A stretch of 64,000 nt of DNA from Blumeriella jaapii (lineage: Eukaryota; Ascomycota; Leotiomycetes; Helotiales; Drepanopezizaceae). The notes under the pieces were generated by a model. It saw nothing but the letters and a program-made list of their open reading frames with translations, made no database searches and had not been told where the DNA came from. The stretch is from the NCBI GenBank assembly GCA_009599575.1, contig VWND01000003.1:1068001-1132000 (forward strand), read 5' to 3'. Each line of letters starts with the position of its first letter. Position 1 is the first letter of the stretch. This document shows, in pieces, positions 9,766 to 22,282 of the stretch. The translations under genes and the position numbers were made by a program.

Positions 9766-10680
9766 TTATTAATAATTCTTTTTTTACGCTAGCGACGGCG
9801 TAAACTATTTTTTCTTTCGAATTTCTTACGGGTTATACCAAAGTGATCGACCGGTCGTAAAAAGGCTTATTTCCGCATTTCGCGAAAAATAGTTTTTGTT
9901 TAACGATCTTTTTTTCAGCAGAGCTTTTCAGCTTCTGCTATTATATTATAATTTCTTTTTTCTTAATCAGCGAAAAAGCAGCCTTTTCCAAAAGCTTTTT
10001 TTTTTGAAAAACAGTTTTTTCCCCGAGAAAAAAAGAACAAAGGAAAAGGCAAGGCGCTAACCATTTCGCTTGCCATCTTTTTGCAGCCTAGCGCTAAAAG
10101 CGTTTAATTGAAACTTTTGTAAAATCAATTAAAAAAAGCGCAAAAGCGTAAACGATAATTTTTAAAAATTATACGACTGCGACAAATCTCTTAATTAAAG
10201 CGTTTAATAAAATTTATCGAACGTGCTTTTGCTAGTCGCGAATCTGCTGCTTCCTTTTTTCGCAACGTTTTATTTTAATTAACAAACGCTGCAGATCAAT
10301 TTCCACGCTTTTCGCGAACTTTTTTTGAATTTCCCTTTGACGGCCAAGATTTTAGCGCGCTTTTTAAACGCTATAATTTTTATTTATTTATTAATTTTCG
10401 ATTAGCTCGTATAAAGCGCGTTTCGAACTTTGAGTTTAAATTAAATAATAATAAAAATTATAAAGCACGCTATTGAAAAACTAAAGTTTTCGACAATTTC
10501 GAATTTTATTACGATTATTTCGCTAGCGATCGATTTCGCAAAAATTATATATTCGATCAGACCGAAAGCGTAGCAAAAAAATTCCTGATTCCGCGTATTT
10601 TAGACCGTTTCGATTTTATATTTTCCGAAGAATTAATAAAAAAAATCGCCGATTTTTTAGCTGATTTTTCAAACGTTTAA
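9766..10680 (+). other. 5' internal part of C-2, degraded
   Basis: Leader and N-terminal gag part of C-2. It ends at the B-1 insertion and resumes at 17049. There is no usable reading frame. Confidence 0.65.
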
Positions 10681-10925
10681 TGTCACAGCTAGCTTAAGGG
10701 TGATCAGAAGGGTGATATGGACCAAAAGGTACGCATGTAAATTGAAAAAAAGACACCGAGCTAGAATGCTCGGGGTCGCGAATTATATGTACAATGGGTT
10801 GCGCTTGTGGGTCACGTGACTTAGCGCGAGGCCTAGTGGCCGAGGTGGTCCGTGCCCAAATCTTAATCCAACACCACCAGCATTCACCACCAGCATCCAT
10901 ACCATTGGCAACCAGGATCGTAATA
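10681..10925 (-). repeat. 3' LTR of B-1, little RIP damage
   Basis: Read on +, it starts TGTCACAG and ends GTAATA (GTAACA in other copies). It carries a CACGTG site at 10813-10818, a small inverted repeat CCGAGC/GCTCGG, and a TATA motif in - orientation. It is clearly more GC-rich than the interior and than its partner at 16799. Confidence 0.9.
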
Positions 10926-10940
10926 CTATCCCCCCTCTCC
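10926..10940 (-). other. Polypurine tract of B-1
   Basis: The + strand reads CTATCCCCCCTCTCC directly inside the LTR. On the - strand this is a run of purines ending at the 3' LTR, as expected for plus-strand priming. B-2 has the equivalent C-rich run after 39856. It fixes the element's orientation as -. Confidence 0.75.
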
Positions 10941-11229
10941 GAAAAACTGCGTCCTCGCAGTTGCAGTCATGGGTCTATCGTCCTCCAACTTAGTGTAATT
11001 TTCCCTGCTTTCGTTGTAAACTTGCAACTATACGGAAAGCGCTTGTGGAAGGCCTTTGGCGGTGGAATATAATCGGTAAAATGCTTGAAAAATATGGAGG
11101 GCCGTTATAGCGTCAAAACAAAAGTATTATTCGAAATCTTTATCAGCGCTTTTTTAATTAACTTAATATTGCAATACTTTTTTATGCAACTTCGAATCTA
11201 TTATTTTTTCGATTTTTTATTCCGTTTGT

Positions 11230-14200
11230 TTAAAAAATAATTAAATAAAAGCTGGTTCGGAGCGGCGTTAGCCAAATAAAAAATTGCTAATATGTTTTCG
11301 AAGCGAATATAAATAGAAAATTGGATAAATTAATTAATCTGCGGAAAAGTTAAGCTTTCAACTTTTTTTTATTTTGTCGACGATTTTAATTAGGCCGTAC
11401 CATTTGTTTAAAAGCTTCCGGAAAAGTCGGTCGAGCTTTTAATTTTTAATATTTACTAATATTTCGTCGCTTATTTCCCAATCTATTGGTCGTTTATGCA
11501 AATTAGCGAAGCGTTTTATTTTGGCTTATTATTACGTAATAAACGATTGCGCGTATTTTACAATTTTTTTAGCTCGAAAAGCCAGATGCAAAGCTTCGTC
11601 GCGATTAAGCTTTTCGATGGCCGAGCGAAAAAAACGAAAATTATTTATATTTTAAAATATGCGAGCCTCGTATTTATTTAAAACTTGGAAAAAAGAAACG
11701 TTGCCGAAAAATTCGTACGGCAAAATCAATTGTATAATATTTATTAAAAATAAAAAGCGTTTTTAATTGTTTTAATAATAAAAATAAAAAAGGCGGAAGC
11801 GTTGCTTAATATACTAATTTATCACTTCGGTCTGCTTATCGATATTAAAATTATACGCAATAATTAATTTAATTTTAATTTTTAATATACGGCAGAATTC
11901 TTATTAAAAAACCGAAACAAACTAAGCTTTTCGGTCCGAAACAATTAAATCCGGCATACCGAAATAGCGCATTTAATAAATCAAAAACAAAACTGCCAGT
12001 TTTTTCGCTATAATAGTTTTATGGCAGAAAATTAATAAAAGCTTTTTAAACAGGCGATTTATTATTACAAAAGCGAAGTCGTGATTATTTTCGTTTAATA
12101 AAAGCTTCGTAAAATCTATCGTTAAATATTAATAAAACCTGCTAAATATAAGCAAAAGCTTTAAAAAGCCCGGAATTTTATCGCGCCTAGCTTTTATTCG
12201 TATACAACGATAATTCGAAACGTATTATTATATATCTGCTTTTATAGCTTTTTAATAATATTTGCGACCGACCAAAAGCTTTATCTTTTCTATTTTAGCG
12301 TATACTACGTAAAACTGTTCGTAAATATGTCGAATCAGAAAGATTCGCAATTCGGAAGATTTCAAAAGCATTATTAATTTGCTTTAGAAAAACAATTTAT
12401 TTTGTCGCAATTAATAATCAAAGCTATAATTGCGGGCTTGCGTTCGTTGCGCTTCGAAAAAAGAAAAGTTTTTATTAGCTTGCAGCAAATCGTTTATAAT
12501 TATATAGCTATATATATCGTACGCGATCACGGAAATTGGGTCTGCGAATTTTTTTGTAAGCATTTTATTTTTTTCGTTTTCGCTGTTTTTTTCGGAAAAA
12601 ATGTCGTTATCGCGCTTATCGGACGCTGTTTTTATAGGCGCCAACGTGGTTATGCTTTTAGCAGCCATTTTTTTTAAGATTTAAAAATTTAATTTATCGT
12701 TTAAAAGCATCTGCTGCTTTCGAGCTGCTCGCTATCGCGCTTTTAATAAAAAAATGTTTTAATTTCTGCGAAAAAAAGTATCAGCGAGCGTATTAATAAT
12801 TTCCGACCGATATATAATTATAAAATAAAAATCGGCGAAAAACTCGGCCCATCGGGCTTATCGGGCCGAAAAATCTTTAGTTATTATAAAGTATTTTAAA
12901 GCGCGATAATCGATATATATATATACGTTTTTTTAAGCGCCCAACAGCTCCGGCTTATAATTTTTAAAAAAGCGAAAAATAGCGAAAAGCTTTTTATCGT
13001 AAATCGGATAATTAAATTCGGCGTCGATTATAATTTTAAAAAAGAAACCGACCGGATAATAAAAGTTATTTTTTTGCAATTGCGATAATACGCCAGTTAT
13101 TATTTTATTAAAAAAATCGGTTTCCAAGCGCGTTTGCTTATAAAAATCGTAATAACACAGAATAAAAACGCTTAGCAAAGCTTTGCGCAATGCTTTTTAT
13201 GCGTTTTTCTGCTTTTTTTCGAATACGAAAAAAACGTTTTTGCCTGTAAAAGCAGTAAAAAGGCGGCAAATGCGGCTATAGCCGGCTATAAAGCGTTTAT
13301 AAAAATTGCAAAAGCCTAGGAAATTTTGCACGCCTCGCATATTCGCTGTATATTATCAGTTTTTAATAATAGCGATTTTTTCCGGATTTATTTTAATATT
13401 TTAAATACTAATAACGAAATTTAAAAATTTGGTTTTCGTAATATTAAATTCGCATTTTTTAATATTAATTTCTAGGCCGTGTTTTTTTAAAATCGATAAA
13501 ATCTTTTTAACGTAAATTTTATATTTTAAATTATTCGCGAAATAAATAAAAATATCGTTAAAATACGCCGAGCAGAAATTATTTAAATGCTTTATAAAAA
13601 TATTATTAATAAAACGTTAAAATATAACGGGCCTATTAATAAAGCCGAACGAAAGGATTTTATATTTGTATATATCGTATCGGATACGGAAATTAATTAG
13701 TTTTTCAGATTTTTCGAATATCCGAATTCGATTAAATGCTTATTAAATATTAATTTTCGTAAACATTTTGACCTTAATAATTCGCGCCAGCATTTCGTTA
13801 ATCAAAAGCAAAAAATAAAAATCCTTTTTCGTAAAATCGTTAAGCTTGCGGTAATCGATACACAAGCGCATAAAGCCGTCTGATTTCTTAATAAATAAAA
13901 TCGGGGCGGCGAAAAAAGTATTAAAAAATTTAATAAAACCTTTATGCAAATTATCGAAAATATAGCTTTTGATTTCTGTAAGCTGTTTATTTGTAAAGCG
14001 TCTGAATGATTTTATAAAAAACGTATTTTCCGTGGCCAAATATATTTTATAATCCACACCGAAGCGGCGGAAAACGAGCTTATCGCTTTTTTGTTTATAA
14101 AACAGTTTTTCGAACTCCGAATATTAAACTGGAAAAAACTTTTTTATAAAAACCACGTTATCGTCGTATTTGGCTTATAAAGCGTCGGGAACGGAAATGC

Positions 14201-14950
14201 TTTTTATTGCCGCGAATTGTATAACTTTTTTAAACTCGGCGATTTTCGTACGGCGGGAACGTTTTTTATTTATATTATATATAAAAACAATAAACGTGTA
14301 ATCGCTGGATAATAGTAATTCTTTTTTTTTTACGGCCCGCATTCGTTTTTCGTAACGTATTTATAAAACGCTGAATATAAAAGCGGAAATACAGCTGATA
14401 TTACAATTAAAAATAAAAAAGGTAGCAATTGGCCCGGCTGGAAAAACCGGCTTGGTCGGTTCAAAGCTGCCAATAAAAAACTTTTCTATTTTATTTAAAC
14501 TGCTTTTAAAATCTCGCATAAACGTAGAAAATCTATCAGTTTCAAAGTTTAAATAAGCTTTTTTAATTATTATAGAAATGCTGACAAAAATATATAAAAC
14601 TTTTATTGCGCTATTTCGTTTGTTTGCATTCTTTTAATATATACGACTAAATATTTTGAACTTTATTCGCTGATTAAAATCGACGAACAATTGCTCGTTA
14701 AAATAAAAAATAATAAGCATATCGAATAGCTATTTTATTTTGTTTTTTTTTTAATTATACGTTTGTTTTAAATCGTAATGCTATAGAAATTTGCGATTAA
14801 TAAAAACGTCGGTAAAGCCCAGGTTTGTAATCAAAAAAAGAAAATTTATACGACGTCGGTCAATCGTAAAAAAAAAAAAAATAACAGAAAAAATAAGCTT
14901 TTTCGGCTCGCTATTATAACCGGTGAATATAATAAATTTATGCAGCCGAA
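11230..14950 (-). pseudogene. B-1 pol remnant: protease, RT, RNase H, integrase, chromodomain
   Basis: Read on the - strand. Protease lies around 14.9-14.6 kb and RT at about 14.12-13.33 kb. The RT includes GFMRLCIDYRKLND and a YLDD box changed to YFND near 13.57 kb. RNase H follows at about 13.3-12.9 kb and integrase at about 12.7-11.4 kb. The end has a GPY/F-like segment (KWYGLIKIVDKI) and a chromodomain-like stretch with lost tryptophans. Stops replace Q and W codons throughout, the RIP signature. No functional product is possible. Confidence 0.85.
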
Positions 14951-15199
14951 TAAAACTTATTCCGAAACGTTAAAAAAATTAGTACGCCAAAAAAGTTTTG
15001 ATCGCACCGAAAATATTAGCTCCGCCATCGATATATACAAATGTTTTAATATATAATTTATTGCGTGCTAATTTTATAAAAACTAAAAACTATCGCTTTT
15101 TTATTAAAAAGCGCTGATTAAATTTTAAATCCTTTTATAAATCGAATCTTTTGCTATAATAAAAGTCTTTGCTACGGCTTAAAAGTTTTTTAACAAATC

Positions 15200-16562
15200 G
15201 TTTTGCTTTTCGTCGATAGCTATTTCGGCGATTTTGCGACTAAACTTAGCGTCGAAGCAAACGTCTGCGAAATAGCCGGGTTTGCCGCAGTTATAATAAA
15301 CGTTAAAAAAACGCGCAGCCAAGCGGAAAAAACCGAAAATGGCAAAAATAACAGCTATACGCTCGTAAGAATTTCTGCTAAAAAAAGGAAAAGCTATGCG
15401 AACAAAAAGGGCTAAAAAAGTAAAACGCTACGAAGCTTTAAAAATACCGAAAATACGCCTAGAATCCTGGTTAGCAAAAGCTATAGCAAAGAAAAAATAG
15501 CTTATACGACGAACAGAAACCATTTTTTCAGCTCGGATATTGCGTAATTCTTTATCCGCAACGGCTAAAAACTCGTCCAAAGCAATATAATTATTATTTA
15601 TCTTATACTTTTTTATTCGGAAATCGTATTTAAAAATAAAAATAACTTTTTCGCATATGTTTTCAAACCAACGGTTTTTAGCAATTTTGCTAATAACTGC
15701 GTAACGAATAAATAAAAAACGAAAATTATTATAAATCTGACCGTTATTTATATAAAATTTATTATATTGCAATTTAGCAGATTAAACGCGGTTATAATTA
15801 AAAAAACGCTGATTAAAAATACAAAAAACGTTTCGGGCCGATTGGACTTGGTTATAAAACTCGAAGTTTAAATGCTTTAAAATAATAGTTTTTATTTTTC
15901 CAATAGTACATTTAAAATATACTTTGGCTTAGTTTATATTTTATATAAAATTCCTTAAGTACTTTTTAATAAACAATTTTATATTTATTTTTTATACGTT
16001 ATATTTAACTTTTTTTTAATAATCGCTAAAAGCGTAGCGAAAATATTTAATTTTAAATAATTCGATTCGAAAATAACTAGATCGAAAACGGAAAAGTAAT
16101 ATTCGGGAATTAATTAAAAATCCGCCGTAAAAGCGCGCGAAGCTCGGAATAAAAAAAAAGCGTCGCGGACGATATTGGCGGAAATTGAAAAATAAGCGGC
16201 GGCGATAGCTTAAGCGATTATCTGAGCGATTTGAAGCTGCTAAACCGCAATGAATCCTTCAGCGTTAGTAAATATATTAAGCAGTCGTAAAAGCATTCGT
16301 CGGTTTGGAAATATTAAAATATTAGCGTCGTATAATTCGACCTTAGGTTCGATAATAAAGCGAAAAAATCTAGCAAATAATTGTGATTTAATAAAAAAGT
16401 CGTGAAATAAAAACTCGCTGCCAGAGTCGTCGAAAAAGCCTGGAACGAATAGAAATTCGGAAGCGCCAAAAGCAGAAGCAGAAAATAGAAATGCTGATTC
16501 GAAGCCGAATCGTACGGATTGCGTTCGTTTTCGGATGCCACGTCGATTTATAAAAAAAGCAT
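15200..16562 (-). pseudogene. B-1 gag remnant with damaged zinc knuckle
   Basis: A likely ATG is at 16562 (complement). The gag body includes the open stretch 15772-15428, containing NNNYIALDEFLAVADKELRN. Near 15.25-15.30 kb the CCHC knuckle reads YYNCGKPGYFADVC: the first Cys and the His are both Tyr. The same site in B-2 is intact. Several in-frame stops are present. Confidence 0.8.
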
Positions 16563-16798
16563 AGGGTGTTATAATATAAAAAGGGGCGATTCGAATTGCA
16601 AAAGCAAATCGAATTTAATAAAAAAAAAAAATTCCAGCTTTTTTTAAAAACAAAATTAATAAAAAGAAGTTCTGATTAAAGCACCGATAAATAAACGTCG
16701 GTACGAACGGCCTAAAAAGAATTCGAATTGCAAAAGCAGATCGAATTCTTAACCGTGAATACAAAGCTTTCCAGCGAAAATTGTTTGGTTTTTTTTTA

Positions 16799-17043
16799 TA
16801 TTATAGCTAGCTTAAAAATAATCAGAAAAATAATATAAATCAAAAGATACGCATATAAATTGAAAAAAAAACACCGAGCTAGAATGCTCGGGGTCGCGAA
16901 CTTTATATACAATGGGTTGCGCTTATGGGTCACGTGACTTAGCGCGAGGCCTAGTGGCCGAGGTGGTCCGTGCCCAAACCTTAATCCAACACCACCAGCA
17001 TTCACCACCAGCATCCATACCACTGGCAACCAGGATCGTAACA
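16799..17043 (-). repeat. 5' LTR of B-1, half RIP-changed
   Basis: 245 bp, ending GGATCGTAACA on +. Its inner left part is A/T-converted, while the outer right part (about 16880-17043) stays GC-rich and matches other copies closely. Confidence 0.9.
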
Positions 17044-17048
17044 TTTAA

Positions 17049-17760
17049 AAGGCCGAAAACGAGTTTAAAATGCTTGCAATAAATACGTACGACGACTTTT
17101 GGCGATTTTATTTGCGATTTTCTATTTTCGCAGCGAACGCTTAAATACGAATTAACAAACAGCTTCGAAACGTATTTCGCGATAAAATACCAAAGCGTTT
17201 ATAAAAAAAGCTGCATTTGGAATAGGCGCGTACAACGATTTTTAAAAATTGATTTACCGCTGTTCGTTAAAAAAAATAAGATTAATTAGCTAAACGAATT
17301 TTATACGCGAATCGCTTTTCAACCAAGTTTATTATTTATTAAAATAATAAATCTTTAATCAAAGCGTATTACGAATCAAATCGTACGTACGAAAATCGTT
17401 TTAATGCTTTACAGGCTTTTTTTCAGCCTTTTGCTGTTTTTTCTTTTTTTTTACGCTAAAACGCTTTTTCTAGCGTTTTTTTTTTTCGATCGGACCAACG
17501 ACAACGCTCGTTTTTTATTTTATATCAGAAAGTTCAAAAAGATTAATTTGCACGATTTTTTACGGGCCGATTCTCGGTTTTATCCAAAAGCTTTTTCAGG
17601 CTGATAAATGTAAATAAGGTCGAGCCGGCCGAAAATTCGCTTTTTAATAATAATAGTAAAAACGAAAACCCTTTTTTAAACGATTTTCAAAACGCATACG
17701 AAAAAGTTAAAAGCTTTTTCGCTAATCGGGAAAACGCTTAAGCTTAAGCAAAATCTTTTT
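17049..17760 (+). pseudogene. C-2 gag remnant (3' part)
   Basis: Continues the frame interrupted by B-1. It matches 22283-22940 in C-1, with the shared block RTNDNARFLFYIRKFKK. It has many stops, and no zinc knuckle could be read. Confidence 0.65.
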
Positions 17761-17879
17761 TTTGAACGTATTACGCGATATGCGTTATTTTAACGTTCGA
17801 AAGCTTTTTGATAGCGATTTATTAATAATTTCCGTTACGCTTATTAAAAATAGCTTTTCGTATAAATAAAAGCGCTCGC

Positions 17880-20800
17880 CGATTTTAAAACGAACGGTTA
17901 TGCGTTGATCGATTCGGCGTTAATTAAATTTTTTTTTTTTTTTTTAAAACTTTTGATTTAATTTTTTCCGGTTTTTTTTTTTGTAAAAAAATATAATAAA
18001 GCTCGTGGCTATTTAATTATATATTTTACGCTTTTCAATTTTATTATTAATGCGCGAATACAATCGTTTATTTTTTTTTAATTATTAATTTCGAAAATTA
18101 TAGTATGATTTTAGGAAAAGCTTGGTTGGCCGAATATTAAATTTTATTAAACTGTAATAAACGCAAGCTTTATTGGCCGAAATTTTATTTTTCTATAGTT
18201 TTTTACGCTCGTTGTATTAAAATTTTTTATTTGCACTTTCGAAAGATTTAATTTTGTTATTAAAACGACGTTGTAAAACGTAATAAAAATCTTAATTAAT
18301 TATGACAGATTTACGACGCTGTGCGAAGCGCGAAAAAGTCGAATTTTATTCGCGGTGCTAATTTCGATGGCGACGCTAATAAAATAATATAAAAAATTAT
18401 ATTATTTTTTCAGGCTAACGATTTTTCTTTTATTATTTCTTTTTTTTTTTTTTTTTTTCTTTCGTTAGAACAGCTTTTTCGTTCTACGAAAAACAGTTAT
18501 ACTAAAAACCGAAGAAAAGCCTTCGCCGCGATAGCCTTTCAGTTTAATATAATCGATAATTCAAATAAGCAATCTTTTTTTAAACTTTTCAAACGATCAG
18601 TTCGAAAACGAGTTTCTTAATCTATTGCTTACTTAATTTTTATTTGCTAAATTATTGTATACGCTTTTAAGCTAATTTTCAGAAAAAAAATAATTAAAAT
18701 GTTTTTAATCTTTTTATACGAAATCGATAAAATACTAAACGACTTTACGTATAACATTTTTTTTAAAATTCAATTTCACAATTTTTTCGAACGTTTCAAA
18801 ACTAATAAAATATCGATTTCGATTTTTTTAATCAGCTTAGCAAAGCTAACTTCGAATAAACTTTTTTTCGAATTTTTTTCCTCGGAATATAAAAATCTCG
18901 AACACGTGTTTTCTAAAGCCGCCAGCAACGAGCTAGCTTTTCACCGGCTTTACGATTATAAAATCGAGCTTATTATAAATAAAAAAAAGCTGAAATATAT
19001 TTTTTTATATAAAATATCGATTTCAAAGCTCGAAATTATTAAAATCTATTTGCAAAATAATTTTAACAAAAGCTTTATCGAATTTTTTACCGTTTTTTTC
19101 GCTGTTTTAATGCTTTTCGCTAAAAAATCCGACGGTTTACTGCGTTTTTGTATCGATTATCGAGCTTTTAATAATATTATTCGTAAAAATCGTTATTCTT
19201 TTTTTTTTATCGATAAGACTCTTATTCGTTTCTCGGAAGCGCGAATTTTTACGAAGCTCGATATTCGTTAAGCTTTTTATAGAATTCGAATAAATTCCGC
19301 TAATAAAAAACTGACGACGTTTCGTACGCGTTACGGCGCTTATAAATGCAAGATGCTACTTTTTGGTTTTATTAATAAATTCGCAATTTATTAACGTTAT
19401 ATAAACGACGTTTTTTTCGATTATTTGAACGATTTTTGCATTATATATCTGAATAATATTTTTATTTATTCGTCCGACCTTTTGAAATACGCTATATACG
19501 TTCGCAAAATGCTTTAAAAGTTCGCTAACGCTGAATTACAAGCCGATATTCGAAAATTTAAATTTAATATTATTCGGACCCGTTATCTAAGTTTTATTAT
19601 TTTTATTAAAAACCTAAAAGTAAACTCAAAAAAAGTTTCCGTAGTCGCTTATTAAAAGCCTTTTATTATTATAAAAAATATACAAAGCTTTTTTGGTTTT
19701 TGTAATTTCTACCGACGTTTTATTCGAAACTACGATATAATTGCAAAGCTTTTGATTTATTTGACCAAAGCTAATATTTTTTTTAATTTTATTTTTAAAT
19801 GTCAAAAGAGTTTCGACCTTTTTATATTAGCTTTTATTATTGCATCAGTTTTATAATATTATAAGCAAAACCTTTTTTGCATATTAAAAACTGACGCTTT
19901 CGACGGCGTAGTAGCTTTTATGCTTTCGCAATTTTATAACGACGATTAGCTTCCAATCGCTTATTTTAGCAAAACTATAGCTTTCGCAGAATTGAACTAC
20001 GTCGTATACGATAAAAAAATGTTCGTAATCGTAAGATTTTTAAGTAACTTTCGTGTTAAACTAGCTAGCTTAGTTTATTAAATTAAAATAATTACTGATT
20101 ATAAAGCTTTGAAATATTTTATAATTTTTAAATTTTTAAACGCTCGATAAGCACGCTAGGCCGAGCTTTTCGCCGACTACAACTTTTTTATTACGTATAA
20201 ATTAAATAAACATAACTTTTTGACTGACGTATTAATACGTCGTACAAGCGAATTCGATCGCTAAAACTTTTTTAAACGCATTCAGCGCTTGCAAATCTTT
20301 TTTCGAACAAATCAGATCGATTATCGCTTTTTAATTAAAAAACTTCGATTTTTTACGGCTTTCGAAACAGCTGTTTTTATCGTTGAAATAGCTAATTTTT
20401 TTTTCGCATTTCGTATCGTTAACTAGCTTTTCTACGCTAATCGCACAACTAGCAGCCTGATGGCCTTTCGAAAAAAGCTGTACGAAACGCTACGAAAAAA
20501 AACGACGCTAATAATATTTCGTATATATTTAAACGCGATCTGCTGTTATATTACGGTCGCTTAATAATATTAGACGTCGATTATTTCCGTTTGGCTTTTA
20601 TACGAAAAATGCACGATTAAATTTTCACCGTTTATTTTAGCGTTCGCAAAACTACGCAATTGCTTTCGGACCAATATTATTGGCGAGGTATAACAGCTTT
20701 CGTAAAATAATATTATCGCAATTGCTACGCTTATCGAAGGAATTTTGTTTTAAAAAATAAGCGCTCCGGCTTTTTTTAGCCTTTTTTTATTTTTAACCAT

Positions 20801-21990
20801 TTTTAAAAGTATATTATAATAAATTTTTGCAATTTTAACAAAAACAAATACGATTACGATAACGTATTCGTAGTAATAAATCGCTTTTTCAAGCAAGTTA
20901 TTTCGATTTTTTATTATAAAAATATCGACGCTCGAAGCTTCGCCAAATTGTATATATTCCACGTGTATAAGTATTTTGATTTTTTAAAAAATATTATTAG
21001 CGATCGTAGCTTTTAGTATTAATTTATTTTCTGGTTTAAATTGAATAAAATATTCGGTACGCAATTAAAGCTTTCGATAGCCGCTTATTTTGAAACCGAC
21101 GGTTAAACCGAAATTTACAATTAATACCTGCAAAAACGCTTTCGACCTTTCGTAAACTTTTATTAAAACGATTAAAGCGAATTTTTTTTAATAATAAACT
21201 TCGTTTAAATAGTTTTTTTTTACGAAAGTCTAAATGGCTTTTTATTTTTTGAAATTATATACGATTACATTTCTTATATTAATTGAAATTGAAAGCTCGA
21301 TACTTTTTTTTCTTTTAACCTTTTATATAAATTAAACGCAAACGAAGTTCGTGCGTACGCTCGCCGCTATTACGACGCCTGGAATTTCGTTAAATCGTAT
21401 TTTTAACAAGCCTACGATAAAATAAAAAAAAGTGCGAATAAATTTCGCCGCGCGATCGATTTTAACGTTAGCGATTACGTATAGCTCGATATGCGTCCAT
21501 TTCCGATTTTTCGGCCCTTTCGCAAGCTCGACAATTTTATAAACGGCTTTTTTAAAATTGTAGCCAAAATTTTCGATAACGCTTTTAAGTTAGACTTTTT
21601 TAATATTATAAACGTACATCTAGTTTTTTACGCTAATCGATTGCGTAAAGCAGTTAACGACGCGCTTTCAGATCAGATTAATTTAGCTTTTGAATTTATT
21701 AATATAATTAATAAGTTTAAATACGAAATCGAAAAATTGATCGCTTATCGAATATAGCGGAAAACCTTTTAGTACAAAACTTTTTAAATAGGCTTAAATA
21801 AAAATCTTACGTAGTATTCCGCGTCTAATTTTATATATGCTTTTTTAAAAATGCGCGATTTTCATTTGGCGTATAAAAAGCTTTCCGGTTTTTTTGCAAC
21901 TTATAAATTGGCTAAAAGCGTATTCCGAAAGTTTGGATTCGTACGATTATTTGAATAATGACGTACTAATAAATAAAAGCTTAAGGGCGC
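17880..21990 (+). pseudogene. C-2 pol remnant: protease, RT, RNase H, integrase, chromodomain
   Basis: A protease-like region sits near 17.9-18.3 kb. RT runs about 18.95-19.75 kb with KSDGLLRFCIDYRAFNN and ARIFTKLDIR. The YLDD box reads YLNN near 19.45 kb. RNase H is at about 19.8-20.3 kb. Integrase runs about 20.6-21.6 kb, with LSDQYYWRG and SIAAYFETDG. The end is RPFRKLDNFINGFFK followed by a chromodomain-like stretch (KYEIEKLIAYR). The family is a chromodomain-bearing Ty3/gypsy element. RIP stops abound. Confidence 0.85.
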
Positions 21991-22013
21991 GCTTTTTTCG
22001 AACGAAAAGATAG

Positions 22014-22277
22014 TGTAACGATTTATTCGTTTGCCCTCGCGTTATTCTAGCAACTACGTATAATTGCAAACTTTCTGGTTTTTTAATAGGTCTTTTTATT
22101 AATTATGAAAACTATTTATATATATAAGGCTTTTTTTTTTAGCAACTTCTGCTTTTTACAGTTATTGATTTTAAATGAATATCTTTGTTACAAAACCAAA
22201 GGCTCGTTTCTTATACCATATGAACACGGCGACCAATTGACTGATTTCCCAGCCCTCCGACTGATTAGATCGTCACA
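22014..22277 (+). repeat. 3' LTR of C-2
   Basis: Starts TGTAACGATT and ends GTCACA. The purine-rich run GAACGAAAAGATAG just upstream is the likely polypurine tract. Confidence 0.88.
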
Positions 22278-22282
22278 ATTTT

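Larger units (their letters stand above)
10681..17043 (-). mobile_element. Family B chromodomain-type Ty3/gypsy element B-1
   Basis: A complete 6363-bp element on the - strand. The target duplication is TTTAA (10676-10680 and 17044-17048). Both LTRs are 245 bp. The order from the right is LTR, gag with a zinc-knuckle remnant, protease, RT, RNase H, integrase, a chromodomain-like end, polypurine tract and LTR. All frames are broken by RIP. Confidence 0.93.
9501..22277 (+). mobile_element. Family C Ty3/gypsy element C-2 (hosts B-1)
   Basis: Inserted in C-1 with a 5-bp target duplication ATTTT (9496-9500 and 22278-22282). LTRs are 9501-9765 and 22014-22277. B-1 is inside (10681-17043). Without B-1 the element is about 6.4 kb, a normal size for a fungal Ty3/gypsy element. 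It is heavily RIP-mutated, slightly more than C-1 in the RT region. Confidence 0.92.

Noticed and set aside
8263..10680. Apparent 1.24-kb tandem repeat
   Set aside because: The two units are the 5' ends of C-1 and C-2. The ATTTT duplication shows that C-2 is inserted in C-1, so this is nesting, not a tandem array.
10694..10900. Cys/Trp-rich small frame on - in the B LTR
   Set aside because: It is the translation of LTR sequence, and related frames recur in every B LTR because of the repeat units.
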